The translations under genes were made by a program, and so were the position numbers. Below are positions 9,421-20,209 of a stretch of 64,000 nt of DNA, one piece after another (the first letter of the stretch is position 1; the number at the start of each line of letters is the position of its first letter). Source of the DNA: Strigamia acuminata. Taxonomy: Eukaryota > Arthropoda > Chilopoda > Geophilomorpha > Linotaeniidae. The DNA lies in assembly GCA_949358305.1 (NCBI GenBank), contig OX442322.1:6262001-6326000 (forward strand). The letters run 5' to 3'. The notes beneath the pieces are model-generated. The model saw only the letters and a list, made by a program, of their open reading frames with translations. It was not told the DNA's origin and did no database searches.

Positions 9421-12400
9421 TTATGCTCGGAAGATCTTCGAAATGAGTGACCGCAAACGTTCGGATGAGAGCCATTTCGTAAAAATGTCTGCGATATTCA
9501 CTTCGGATGCAACTTTTCGAAGATCGAAGACTCCTGTCGTATACCACTCCCTGAGCCAATGATACTTCACGCGAATGTGTCGAGTCTTCGCGTTCTCAAT
9601 GTCGTTAGACGTGAATTGGATAGCGGCCAGGGCATCGGAGTAAACAACAGGTCGAGCTAATCGATTGAGAATCGGGAAATCGGTGTATACGGAGTCCAAC
9701 CAGAAAAGCTCCTTTACACACTCTACTAGGGCGATAAATTCCGCTTCCATAGTAGAGCATGCAACGGTCGACTGTTTTCGACAGGACCAGCCGATAGGGA
9801 CGTTGCCGATGTACACGATGTGTCCTCCAAAACTCAAGGAGGTGTCCGGGTCGCTCGCCCACGATGCGTCGGTGAAAGCCGATAACTAACTCGATGTGCA
9901 GCCAGATAACTCGATGCAAAGGTCTGCAGTATTTGCCACGTACTGCAGAACCTGGAGAAGAGCGCGGATGTGGGTTCGGTTGTAGCACGTGTTATACTGT
10001 GCTAGAGCGATGACGGAGTACAAGATGTCGGGGCGAGTCCTCGATGCCAAAAACAATAGAGAGCCGATTACCGATCGATAGGGAAAATCTTCCAATTTCT
10101 CTGTTGACCCACGAACGAGTGTTGTTCCCGGGGTCACTGGCACCTTAACTCGGTTGTTAGTTGATGTCCCGAACTTCTTCACAATTTTAGCAATGTAAGC
10201 ACGTTGTGTAATAAACGTGCGTCCGGCGTCGCGGATGAACTCGACGCCTAGGAGCTTCGTGATCGGGCCGAGATTTACGATATCGAATTTCGAACTGGTG
10301 AGTCTAATCAGCTGTGTGAAAACACTGTCGGATGCATAGAATACAACGATGTCATCCACGTAAACCAGCATGACAGCGGTGTTGCTGAGTACGTAGACAC
10401 AATTGCATGCCGGCATCTTCCGAAATCCGAGGGCCCGAAGAGTTTCGTCGAGTTTTTCGAACCATTGTCTGCCGGATTGGTGGAGCCCATATAGCGACTT
10501 GAGGAGAAGCCACACGTTGTTCGGGTCAGAGCATGTGGCACCTGCGGGGATTCGCATGTAGACTTTATGCTTGAGCTCCCCATACAGGTACGCACATTTC
10601 ACATCGAGATGGGCGTCCTTCCAACCGCGGAGTACGACGAGAAGGCAGAAAAATAGACGAATTAACACGAAGTTCACGACCGGGCTAAATACTTCATCGA
10701 AATCTACACCGAGGGTTTGGTAAAAACCTTGCGCTACTAAGCGTGCTCGGTATCGAGTGACGGTTCCGGTTGCATCGGTCTTTAGCTTAAAAATCCACTT
10801 GCAGCCGAGTATTGTCGTGTCCGGTGGTCGGGGAACTTCGGTGTAAATCTTCCGCTCTTTGAAAGTGTCCAGTTCCTCTTGGATGGCTTCCCGCCACTTC
10901 GGAGCGTCGTTGAATTTCGGAATTTCGGCGAACGAAGCCGGTTCGGTTCGGCATAAATGAGCCGCATGACGAACGCCCGGAAGAACTGGTAACTTGTGCT
11001 CGAGATTACCGAAGAAAAATAGTCCGGGGTCGTAATCGATGTTGTTTAACATATAATATTCTTCGATATCGTGATAAGATCTTAGGCGGATCTTCGGAGT
11101 TGGAAAATAATAAACATCGATTAAGATTTTTCCGGGTTTTTGATCCTTTCTCAGATGTTCCTCGCGTACCCATTCACGGCACTCGCTATCTCCACCGACA
11201 AATCGCCACTTATGAGTGGTGTGGCGCGCAGTCGCTGGTGAACTGGGATCGGGGTCGAAGATTTGCAACCCTTGCGTAGCGTGATCGTCGACGCGTTGTT
11301 GACGACGGGTTGTAATGAACCTTGGCGTCGGCACCGGTGTTTCGCGGGGAAGTGGAGGTGCTGCCGGACGTTGAGGCGAGGGTGGAGCGGATGTACGAGG
11401 AGTTGTTGGAGGCGATTGTCGAGCCGATTGTTCCGCTGATGCGTCAACGCGTTCGGATGTTTCCGGATAAATCGACAATTCGTCCATCTCTCGGATGTCG
11501 AGGTCGGTGTCACGTTCCTCTTCGTACGAGATATGATGGGATTGACGAAGAGACGCAGAACCCGGAGGTAATGTCGCACATAAATCCAGCAATGCCCGTT
11601 CCGGAGTTGTCGGTGGTGGTATGTGGATGTGCGGAAAAGCCAGAGGCGTGTGCATCGAAGCGGATGCCGTCGACACACGTTCGGAATCGTTTGCAGAATG
11701 TTCTGACGCCTCGGAATCAGATCCCTTCGGCCACTGATGGTAATGTAGGTTATCATCAAATGTAACGGTTTGCTGTCCGGGACCAGTAAACGATTGTTGC
11801 GGCTGCTGCGTCGAAATTTTGATAGATTTCTGATACGACTGCCGCTCATCGATCTTAACGTGAATAGATTCGTAGACTTTGTTGTCACTTGGGTTCCAAA
11901 TTCTGTATCCACGGGTCCCTGAAGCGTAGCCGACTAAATATCCCTCCCAGGCCCGCGGATCCAGCTTCTTGCGGCCTGGTGCGGTGTAGTGCACCCAGCA
12001 CTTGGAACCGACTTTCCGTAGATGTCGTAACGAAAGAGCTCTCTGTCGCCAAAGGATGTATGGGACCTGATTATTAAGTCGAGAATGAAAGCTCCGATTC
12101 TTGATGTAGGCAAACGTGACCGAGAGCTCGGCACAGAGCGCCTCCGGCAACTTGGTTTCGGATAAGACCGCACGAAAGTTGTCGGCCATTGTCCGGTTTA
12201 TGCGCTCGGCCGTGCCGTTCATCTGTGGTGATGACGGATTTGTTCGTTGACCTTGGATGCCCTTATCTTGTAGATATCGGAGAAACTCGTTTGACATAAA
12301 CTCTCCGCCTCGATCAGTCCGAATTGCTTTTATTTGCGTGTCCTGGATTCTCTCAACTCGAGCGACGAAGTCCTTAAAGGTTGCGAAAACCTGCGATTTC

Positions 12401-14424
12401 TGGGCTAGCGGTATAATCCAGCAATAGCGTGTCGCGTTGTCGATGACGGTAAGGACGAAACGTGCTCCTCCAAACGATGGAACTGGGGCTGGCCCCCAAA
12501 TATCCATGTGGAGAAGGTCCAAAGGCTTCGTAGTCGAGGGATTCGGATCAGGCTTATGAGAAGCTTTTGTCGATTTGGCTATTCTGCAGTCGTTGCAGGC
12601 CAATTCCCTGCTCACTTCCCCTGGTGACATTCCGTAAACTTGGTCGTTTGCGGCCAACAGCTTCATTCCATTCGTATGAAGGTGGCCAAGCCGGCTATGC
12701 CATAAGCCGGTGGCGTCCTTGACGGAGGCTGGATTGGCGATGACCTTCTTTTTAGGTTGAGACGGGTTGCCGAGGGGAGGAAAGGAATTTGCATTTGGAA
12801 TTGCAATAGGAGTTGCCGTTGGGATTGACTGTAGGGCACTCGCATAGGAAGGAGGGGTGGTCAAATCGTTGTGGATTTGAGTAGGGATAGGAGGAGGAAT
12901 CGGATTGGTTGGAATGGGAGCTTGTTGGACGGGAATTTGCTTCGCGGGTTCAACTAGCGGCATTTCAATCCGAAAATCCGTAATTTCTCTTTGCTGTCCT
13001 TTTCCCTTTTTCGGTTTGGGAATTTTAATAAAATCCTCTTCTGTTGTCACGTACATTTGCGGCGGTAGCGTTGGAATCGGTTGTACAGTGGGAGAAACCG
13101 TTGTCGCAAATGTCGGATTCGTACACAAACCGTCCACATAATAAAGACCTCCTCTCTCCTTTGCACGGATAAGAGGGCTGCGAATGTCCGATTCGTAAAC
13201 ATGTATCTCACTATTGAAAATGTGGATGTGATGTCGCGCCTTGTCTATCTTCGAAACCGAAATCAAGTTTGCCTCGAAGTTCGGCGCGTAGAGAACATTG
13301 GTCAAATTGACGGTGCAGCGGGTCTTGTCGATGGCCATTAACAAACGAACCGTCCCTTTGCCCGTGACTTGGGACTTTCCCTGTCCCAACTCGATGTCGA
13401 ATGGAATGACATCGGTGAACTCGGTGAAACCTGCACGCACGTGAGATACGTGATCTGTAGCGCCGCAATCCAGAATCCACTCATTGGATTGCATAAAATG
13501 AGCGACTGGACGTTGGATAACCTGCGGCGCATTGACGAAATATGTCCCCTCTCGGTGTGGATGCGAGCTTTCCCGGAGACGCGCGTTGTTGGCCTTCGCA
13601 GCAGCGTTCTTGTTGCGCCTGCGACTTTTGCTCCGAGAATTACGTTGGAGTGAAACCGTAGGTTGGCCCTGTTGTTGTCGGGGCGGACGTGGACATCGGT
13701 TCGCGTAATGTCCGAGCTGGTCACAATTAAAACATTTCACTGTCGAGATATCACGAGGTCCGGATTTATTTCGGGGTCGGAATTGTCCCTTCATAGACGC
13801 GTGAGCTGATGATTGGCTCGTTCCGAGTAACCCAATTGACTTGAGTCTCATGTGTTCGGAAATTAGCTGCTCGGCGACATCCTTCGGCGTGAATTGAGGA
13901 TCCGGCCAGTGGTATATGGCGAATGTTGCCTGAGCATATTCGGGCGGCAGACACTTTAAATACTGGTATGCGTGGTGAATCGGACTGATGACTTCATTGA
14001 CGTCGCTTAACTGGCGCACGTAATTGTCCACGCGGGCAATGAAATCTGGCATATCTTCGCCAGGTTGGAGTTGGAGGCTGAGAAACTCCCAGCGCATCGC
14101 CGCTTGACGGGCTCTAGAGCTGGGCGCGTAGGTTTTCGCCAACTTGTCCCACGCCTCCTTTGGCGTGTTACAGGTTTCCAAAACAGTACGCTTGGCGGGG
14201 CTCACATGGAGGTATATGAGGCCTAGCGCCTTGTCCCTCTTTATGTTGAAGCGATCAAGTTCTTTAGCCGTCAAGGCGGCAATGTGTTCTGCCTCCTTAT
14301 CCTCCGTTATGTGGCGCCAAAGTCCTTCAGATTTCAGGAGAAACTGCATCGACAATCGCCATTGTTCGTAATTGTCGACACCAAGAACCGTAATTAAATT
14401 GTTCGGATTCCCTGATTTGTGCAT
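9421..14424 (-). pseudogene. Copia D gag-pol polyprotein with one nonsense codon
   Basis: One frame of about 1,667 codons runs from the ATG at 14424 (MHKSGN, conserved as MQKSGY in C; an upstream non-ATG extension to 14460 is less likely). A single TAG at 9886-9888 interrupts it just before RNase H, probably CAG to TAG. Domains in order: gag to about residue 240; CCHC knuckle CFNCDQLGHYANRC; protease WILDCGATDHVS (a Cys where most families have Ser or Thr); gag-pre-integrase WHSRLGHLH; integrase core (HMDIWGP, RTDRGGEF, NGTAERINR); a long Pro/Ser/Thr-rich linker; RT (GCKWIFKLK, ARLVAQGF, catalytic YVDDIVVF); RNase H (TDASWASD, STMEAEFIAL, end VNIADIFTKWL). The element is nearly intact, and the stop would remove RNase H from the product. 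Confidence 0.95.
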
Positions 14425-15427
14425 TTTGAATCGCTGGACGAGACACGACGCGGAGAACACACAGGCTCACAGAGTGGCACAAAATCGGAGCACAATTCAC
14501 TATTCGGAGCACTGCACTACACGGTTCCCTCGGTGTTCGAGGCGAAAAACCACAAATTGGGCAATTCCTTCTGAAGGAATCAAATAACCTCCGGTTGCCA
14601 GTCTGAAAGGGTCCGATCGGCTTCCTGGAGCCGCGGGAAACCTCACTTGTACCGCGACAAGCACAACCAGAGAATACGTGTAAGCGTGATCGGACTCGAT
14701 CGAAGAGCAAACACGATTCTAAAGGAACCCCCAAAAGCCTTAAATTTATCTTAAAGTTAACAATGGTATTTCGAAAAAGGAGAAATAGGTGAATCGATTG
14801 CGGTTGCGATCCTCGCGCAAATGAAGGCGCGGCTCGGCTTTCTCGAAAAGCCGGAGAAAACGCAATTCGGACGTTAATGTCCGAATTCTTCTCGAAAAAT
14901 TCGAGGCTCTTCTTCCTCTTGATAGATCGCAGATTACGACCGTTCACCGGGGAACTAAGCCGCCAATAATCTAGTATTGGGTTCTCGTTGGAACCGTCGC
15001 ACTTCGCTAAACGGTGTCGGAATTCGAAAAAGTCGCGAAATCTGAAAAAGAAAATAATTCGTCTCGAAATCCGCGAATCCCGCGTGATTTCGGACGACAT
15101 TAACTGAAGAATTGCTGGAAAAACAGCCTTGGCTGTGGTGAAACGTTGAAAATCGGTGAAAACTGAAAAATACAATATTTGCCTAGAAATTTGCGAATCC
15201 CGCACAATTTCTGGCAAAATTAAATTCGAAAATGGTGAGATCGACGTCGTGAATGGTCCTAAACGTCGGTTGAACGTCTCAGACAGCAGCGAGAACGTCG
15301 TGCAGACGTTTTCGGGTCGAAAAACGGTTGAAAATCTGAAAATAACAAGTTCGGCGCAAATTCGCAAATTTTGCGAATTTTACGTCGATAATTAGCCGAG
15401 AATGTTGCTAATTTAATAGCAAACCAT
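14425..15427 (-). other. Copia D 5' leader with repeats
   Basis: A non-coding leader of about 1 kb. About 15000-15400 holds three diverged units with GCGAATCCCGCG or AATTCGCAAATTTTGCGAATT palindromes, parallel to those in the C leader. A 346-codon open frame crosses it (14327-15367, minus) but has no recognisable domain and overlaps gag, so I do not call it a gene. Confidence 0.6.
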
Positions 15428-15439
15428 CCTCTGCTACCA
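15428..15439 (-). promoter_or_regulatory. Primer binding site of D (3' end of initiator tRNA-Met)
   Basis: The minus strand reads TGGTAGCAGAGG one base after the LTR; it is identical in C and L. It pairs with the 3' end of initiator tRNA-Met. Confidence 0.85.
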
Positions 15440-15440
15440 A

Positions 15441-15920
15441 TGTAGCAGAGTAGGGCGCAGAAGATCGGTGAATTATCACCGGGAAGCGTGAAAAATGGGG
15501 CCGTGCTGCGCGCACGGACGTAGGCGATACGACGCGTATCGTAAGCGAGACGGCGCGTGGCTTATGGCCACTTATAGCGCACTAAACTAGCACACAATGT
15601 GCTTTAAAGCAAAGGCAATGATAACAAAATATAAAACACTTTACTAAAATAAGAATACATTACATTAATGGTGTGAAAAACAATCAAGCAGCACACAGCC
15701 GTGTGCTGCGCCATCTTGGATTTGGATAACAGTGATGGTGGCACTCTGGTGCCGGAAATTGGCATTAATAAAGGATAAATCATTGGATTGAAGAACAAAT
15801 CATATCAAAACAAGACAAGAGTATGGAATTACATACGAGACATCGCTAAACTAACAATAATATCGAAATCAAAAGTATATAAATAAATACATCGACAAAA
15901 ACATGGTCTTTAGACCAACA
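15441..15920 (-). repeat. 5' LTR of copia D
   Basis: The 480-bp partner of 8732-9211; GCGCG follows directly. Near-identity indicates a recent insertion. Confidence 0.95.
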
Positions 15921-16031
15921 GCGCGGCCTAATGCCGCTTATGTGCGCCTAAATAGCACAGAAAGTGCTCTAAATGAATACTAAACACTTTAAAATAATAA
16001 ACATTTAATATAAATGATGAAAAGCTTACAA
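15921..16031 (-). repeat. 5' LTR of copia C, outer part
   Basis: Resumes the C LTR after D. It matches D LTR blocks (GGCCTAATGCC, GCGCCTAAATAGCACA, AACACTTTA). The end TTACA gives TGTAAGC as the LTR start on the minus strand. The 5 bases after it (AATTG) are a candidate duplication in E whose partner is lost. Confidence 0.6.
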
Positions 16032-18740
16032 ATTGAGTCCTTTCTTAAGGTTGTTTTCTCGTAAAGGCTTGTCATCGGAAAAATAAATGGAAATCGTGAG
16101 AAGTAATCGGTAACGAGGAGATACCATTTGTTCTCAAGTTTAAATAGATCCATTGCAATCTTTTGCCATGGTCGCTTTGGAAATTCGGATGGCATCAACG
16201 GCTCGTGTCGATTATTCGTCTCCTTGATGCATTCGGGACAGGCTTTAATCAATTTTTCGAGCTGCGTCGACAAACCTGACCACCAAACCGATTGTTTTGC
16301 CAAGGCTCTGCATTTAGTTATTCCAAGATGGGCGCCGTGAATTTTTGCTAACATTTCTTTCTGGAGAGCCGCCGGAATCACGATACGAGACGCTTTGAGC
16401 AAAATTCCGTCATCAACAGTGAGATCCTTTCGATGTTGCCAATAGTCTTTAACGAGTGCGGGAACTTCGTTTTTCGGCGGCCAATAATGTTGTGAAAATC
16501 TGATGGGAGGTCTGCAAATTTCGTCTTCTTGCTGTGTTTTCGTGATTTGTTGTAGACGTTCGTCCGTGGCTGGAAGTGATCTGGTCACCAAATGTACGTA
16601 CGCGACTATTTCTTGATGTAGATCGTAATTGCCCTCCGTTCTTTCGATTGGTCGGCGAGAGAGAGCGTCGGCGAGTCCCAAATCTTTTCCTGCGATGTGA
16701 ACCACTGTATAGGCGTGACGCTGGAGTTGTAACCGCATTCTCTGGAGTTTCGGGGTTAATTCGTCGAGTGGTTTGGTCATGAAGATCGGAACCAGCGGCT
16801 TGTGATCGGTTTCTAATCGGATAGGGATGCCTGTAATGAAATCTTGAAAACGGTCACATGCCCAGGTAAGTGTGTATCCCTCTTTATCGATCTGTGCCCA
16901 GTTAGTTTGAGCCGATGTGAATGTCTTCGCTGCGTATGCAATAGGTCGAAACTCGCCGCTATCTTGTTTTTGTTTTAACACGGCTCCAACCCCGTAACTT
17001 GATGCGTCTGAGGAGATTACAGTTTCTCGTTTCGGGTCGAACCAAGCGAGGACGGGTTTTGCTGATAATGCGAGTTTCAGTTTTTCGAACGCTTCGTTTT
17101 GTATCGGGCTCCACAAGTATTCGTTTTTCTCTCATAGTAAATCGTTTAGTGGGTGTGCTAACGTAGCTAGGTGTGGAATAAAACGCCCCAAGTAATTGAT
17201 CGTACCGAGAAAACTACAAAGTTCCGATTTGTTTTGTGGCGCAGGCATTTTAGCTATCGCCTCAATTCGATCGTCGTCGATGTGTACCCGTTCCGAATCG
17301 ATGATATGGCCCAAAAACTTGATGCTTGTCACGCCGAAAACGCACTTCTCCTTGTTCATCGTCACGTTTTTTTCAAATAAACGTTTCAAAACGGCCCGTA
17401 ATTGTTCGTTGTGCTCCTCGATCGTGTCTCCGTAAACCAAAATATCGTCAACGTTACACTGGACGCCGATTAATCCTTCTAGAATTTCCGTCATTCGTTT
17501 CTGAAATACCTCCGGAGCTGCAACGATGCCGAATGGTAAACGAGCGAATTTAAAACGTCCGAATGGTGTGATGAATGTGGTGAGGAGTTGCAATTCTTCG
17601 TCCAATTCGCATTGCCAAAATCCGTGGTTAGCGTCCAATTTCGAAAAATACTTCGCTTTCCCGAGGCGTCCAAATAGATTTTCCGTGTTTGGCATCGGAA
17701 AAATTTCTCATTTGATGTAAACGTTGAGTGGAACGTAGTCAACGCACATTCGGATGGATCCGTCGGGTTTCAGAACTGTGACGAGACCGGAACACCAGTC
17801 GGTTAGCTCGTCCACCGGCACGATAACGCCCAAAAGCAACATTTTGTCTAAACTTTTCTTGATCTCGTTTAGTTTCGGAATCGGGGCCCGGCGCGGTGTG
17901 GTTAGAGCATGCGGAATCGCTCCATCTCGTAATCGTATTTTGTATGGGATTTTAACGCACCCAAGACCTTGGAAAAGCTCTGGATACTCGATTTCTGGTC
18001 GTACCGAAGTGTGAGTCGTTTCCGTCGTTTTTATACTCCGCACGCGTTTCACGATCCCCAAATCTTCACATGTGTCGCCGTCCAGCAATGAACGACCGAG
18101 ATCTTTGACCACGAATATCTCCGTAAGTTTTTTCTTTCCGCGATACGAAATCTCATCCCAAAAACTTCCCATGGTCTCCAAAGCGTTTTGATTTGCGCCT
18201 TTTAATCGTCTCTCGGGCTTCCGTAATCTAATTTCTGAAAAATAATTGTTAAATGTTTCGAGCGAAATGCAAGTGACGTCTGCTCCAGTGTCGGCCCGGA
18301 ATGATAGCCGCACGTTCCGTATTTTGGCCGAAATGCTCCATCGTGTTGTTTTTTGTACCGGAGCTTCGGTCACAACGTGTCCCAAAAAGTGATATTTGGA
18401 CTGCTCATTGTCATCTGCGTGTACGATCTCGATTTTTGCCGATTTGACTGATCGACACACACGTGTATAATGTCCGGTTTTCTTGCAATTTGCGCATTTT
18501 GATAAGGCGGCGGGGCATGTGGATGAAAAATGTACGTCGTATCCACAGTTTCCGCAAGGTCCGTCGTTATCTTTCGTTTTCGGAGTCGGTCGTGCTGGTT
18601 TTCCTCGGTATTTCCTTTCCGGTTGGTCAGTCCGAACGCGTCCTACTTCCGTTTTAGTGTCGAGCTTTGGTCGTAATTCTATTTGTTGTCGTCGAACTTG
18701 CTCGTTCATTCGAACCGTATCGATAGCTTTTTTTAACGTT
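16032..18740 (-). pseudogene. Gypsy element E, gag end to integrase (no LTRs)
   Basis: Three blocks share one frame: about 18740-17711, 17707-17135 and 17131-16032. They are separated only by TGA stops at 17708-17710 and 17132-17134, each fitting an Arg CGA to TGA change. Order: two zinc knuckles (CGNCGYDVHFSSTC, CANCKKTGHYTRVC), protease (RADTGADVTCIS), RT (LKPDGSIRMCVDY, LDANHGFWQ, catalytic NVDDILVYG), RNase H (SSDASSYGVGAV, TDHKPLV, LADALSRRP), integrase zinc motif (HLGITKCRA ... CPECIK) and the first part of the integrase core (MDLF, TDYFSRF). It resembles mag/K02A2.6-type gypsy elements by gene order and motif style. It is cut on the right by the truncated BEL LTR and on the left by copia C. 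Confidence 0.9.
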
Positions 18741-19491
18741 GGACGAGCTGCGTTGCCATGCCAACTCGTCACTGCTTTAGATTTAAGTTTTAGCAGAGCT
18801 TAGAGCATTTTCTCCTATGTTTGTATAAGTTTTAGGCCTCCCGTGTTTGAGCGCCATCTCTTGATCTGCTTTGTAACTAGTGATTGTTGTTGATATGCCT
18901 TATTGACAAGTGTAAAAGTGTTATTTGATTTAAGTGACACTGCTCATGCCTGTTAAAGCTTTGAGCTGTGTCTGAGGTTTAGTTTTGGGCCTTTCAGGCT
19001 ATAGTGTTCTTTGCCTGAGTGCATCTGTTATTTATAAGCATTTATTTCCATGTTTTTGCCTTTATTTCAATGTAACTGATGCATTTCGCTCATTTTGCTT
19101 ATGTCTATTGTCGCGCGCCTAACAATGAGCGCGTGAGTCTTGTCTGGTTGAAACTTAACCCTGACGGTTGAGTTTTTTTCTCCTCTCTCTCACTTTGGAT
19201 TAAAACTGTTGTTTTATTTCCCAAACCAGTCTATTTCTTCTGCATACATGATGTGTAGTGAGTAGAGAACCGGGTGCGCTTTCTCCTCCTACTGGCCGCC
19301 ACTTTGTGAGTTGATTCGAAAGTTTATGCACGAGATCGTTAACCCTAATTTGCCGTGGTTGGGCCCGACCTTGTCTGGTGATGCATGCGCACGTCCACAC
19401 ATCCACTATACTTTTGCTTTTCTTCTGGGAATTCTTCCGCCATCGTCGCTGACCGTTTCCCCGTCCTGGTCTGTTGCCAGTGCTAGCAACA
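18741..19491 (+). repeat. 5' LTR of BEL F, missing about the first 165 bp
   Basis: Matches 41277-42029 from TTGGACGAGCTGCG to GCTAGCAACA. The first 165 bp present in the right LTR are absent here; gypsy E abuts the break, so the left target duplication is lost. Confidence 0.92.
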
Positions 19492-20209
19492 GAATTCACT
19501 TTGTGGTGCCGTTTTGCTTGACCAGGATAGATGACCGTTTTCGCCAGTTGTGTGCGCCTGATCATCGTGTGCGACTGCGAGCTTCGAGCGTCTGTTTTCT
19601 GCCTGAGTTTGCGCCAGTGTTTGGTCCAGTCGTCGCTGTCGTGTGTGTCCAGCGTGTGGTTTCCTGTAGACGACAGAGTTGCAGAGAAGCCGTACCCAGT
19701 TTGCGCCGTCGTGTCGAGTGGATTGTCCAGTTGGCGTCCGAATTTCGTCGTGTGAACACAACGCAGCGTGCATTTGTGCTCTCCATTCTGGAAGATGACA
19801 TTTTTAGTGTCTTTTCTTGGCTTTTTGGGGGTTTTTTCGAGTCAATTAGCTTAGTGTGTGTGTCAGATTCGGGGAAAGAGTGTGCCTTTTCGTGTTAAGA
19901 GTATCTTATAGTGTTAGCTCCGTATAACTGCTAGAAGAAAGCAGGGGAGTTTAAGTCGTTTTAGTTAGAATAGTTTCTGGACGTCTGACCGTCTCGTTTG
20001 TTAGCTAGAGAAAGTTTCTAGACGTCTGACCGTCTCGTTTGTCGTGTGTTTCTCATTGAAGCTCACACACCATTGGTTGTTAGAAAACCGTGTTGTTGTT
20101 TTCTTGCTTACACCAGTGGCAGTTGTGTCGCCTTGGTGTCTTGCCGTGTGTTATAAGTTACCGTGCTATCTAATTGTCTTTGCTTTCCTACTTGCAGAGG
20201 ATAGTTGGC
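19492..20209 (+). other. BEL F 5' leader
   Basis: Non-coding leader. It contains a 30-bp direct repeat (19972-20001 and 20013-20042, one mismatch) whose core GACGTCTGACCGTC can form a small hairpin. Just before the gag ATG lies a splice-acceptor-like stretch (pyrimidines then TTGCAG, near 20178-20196). Minus-strand open frames here are shadows. Confidence 0.55.

Larger units (their letters stand above)
8732..15920 (-). mobile_element. Copia element D, full length
   Basis: A complete minus-strand copia element of 7,189 bp with two 480-bp LTRs differing at about three bases, flanked by the 5-bp duplication GCGCG (8727-8731 and 15921-15925). The order is LTR, tRNA-Met primer site, leader, one gag-pol frame, 3' untranslated region and LTR. 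It sits inside the LTR of its relative C. One nonsense codon is the only visible coding defect. Confidence 0.96.
6621..16031 (-). mobile_element. Copia element C, internally deleted and split
   Basis: The oldest copia here, on the minus strand. Visible parts: gag with a stop, leader, primer site and a short 5' LTR of about 225 bp, split into 8613-8731 and 15921-16031 by element D. The left side is cut by B. The right LTR end (TTACA at 16031) abuts gypsy E integrase, so C probably inserted into E. Confidence 0.75.

Noticed and set aside
14327-15367. 346-codon open frame on the minus strand in the D leader
   Set aside because: It overlaps the gag start, has no domain or good start, and consists of leader repeat units read through; a shadow frame.
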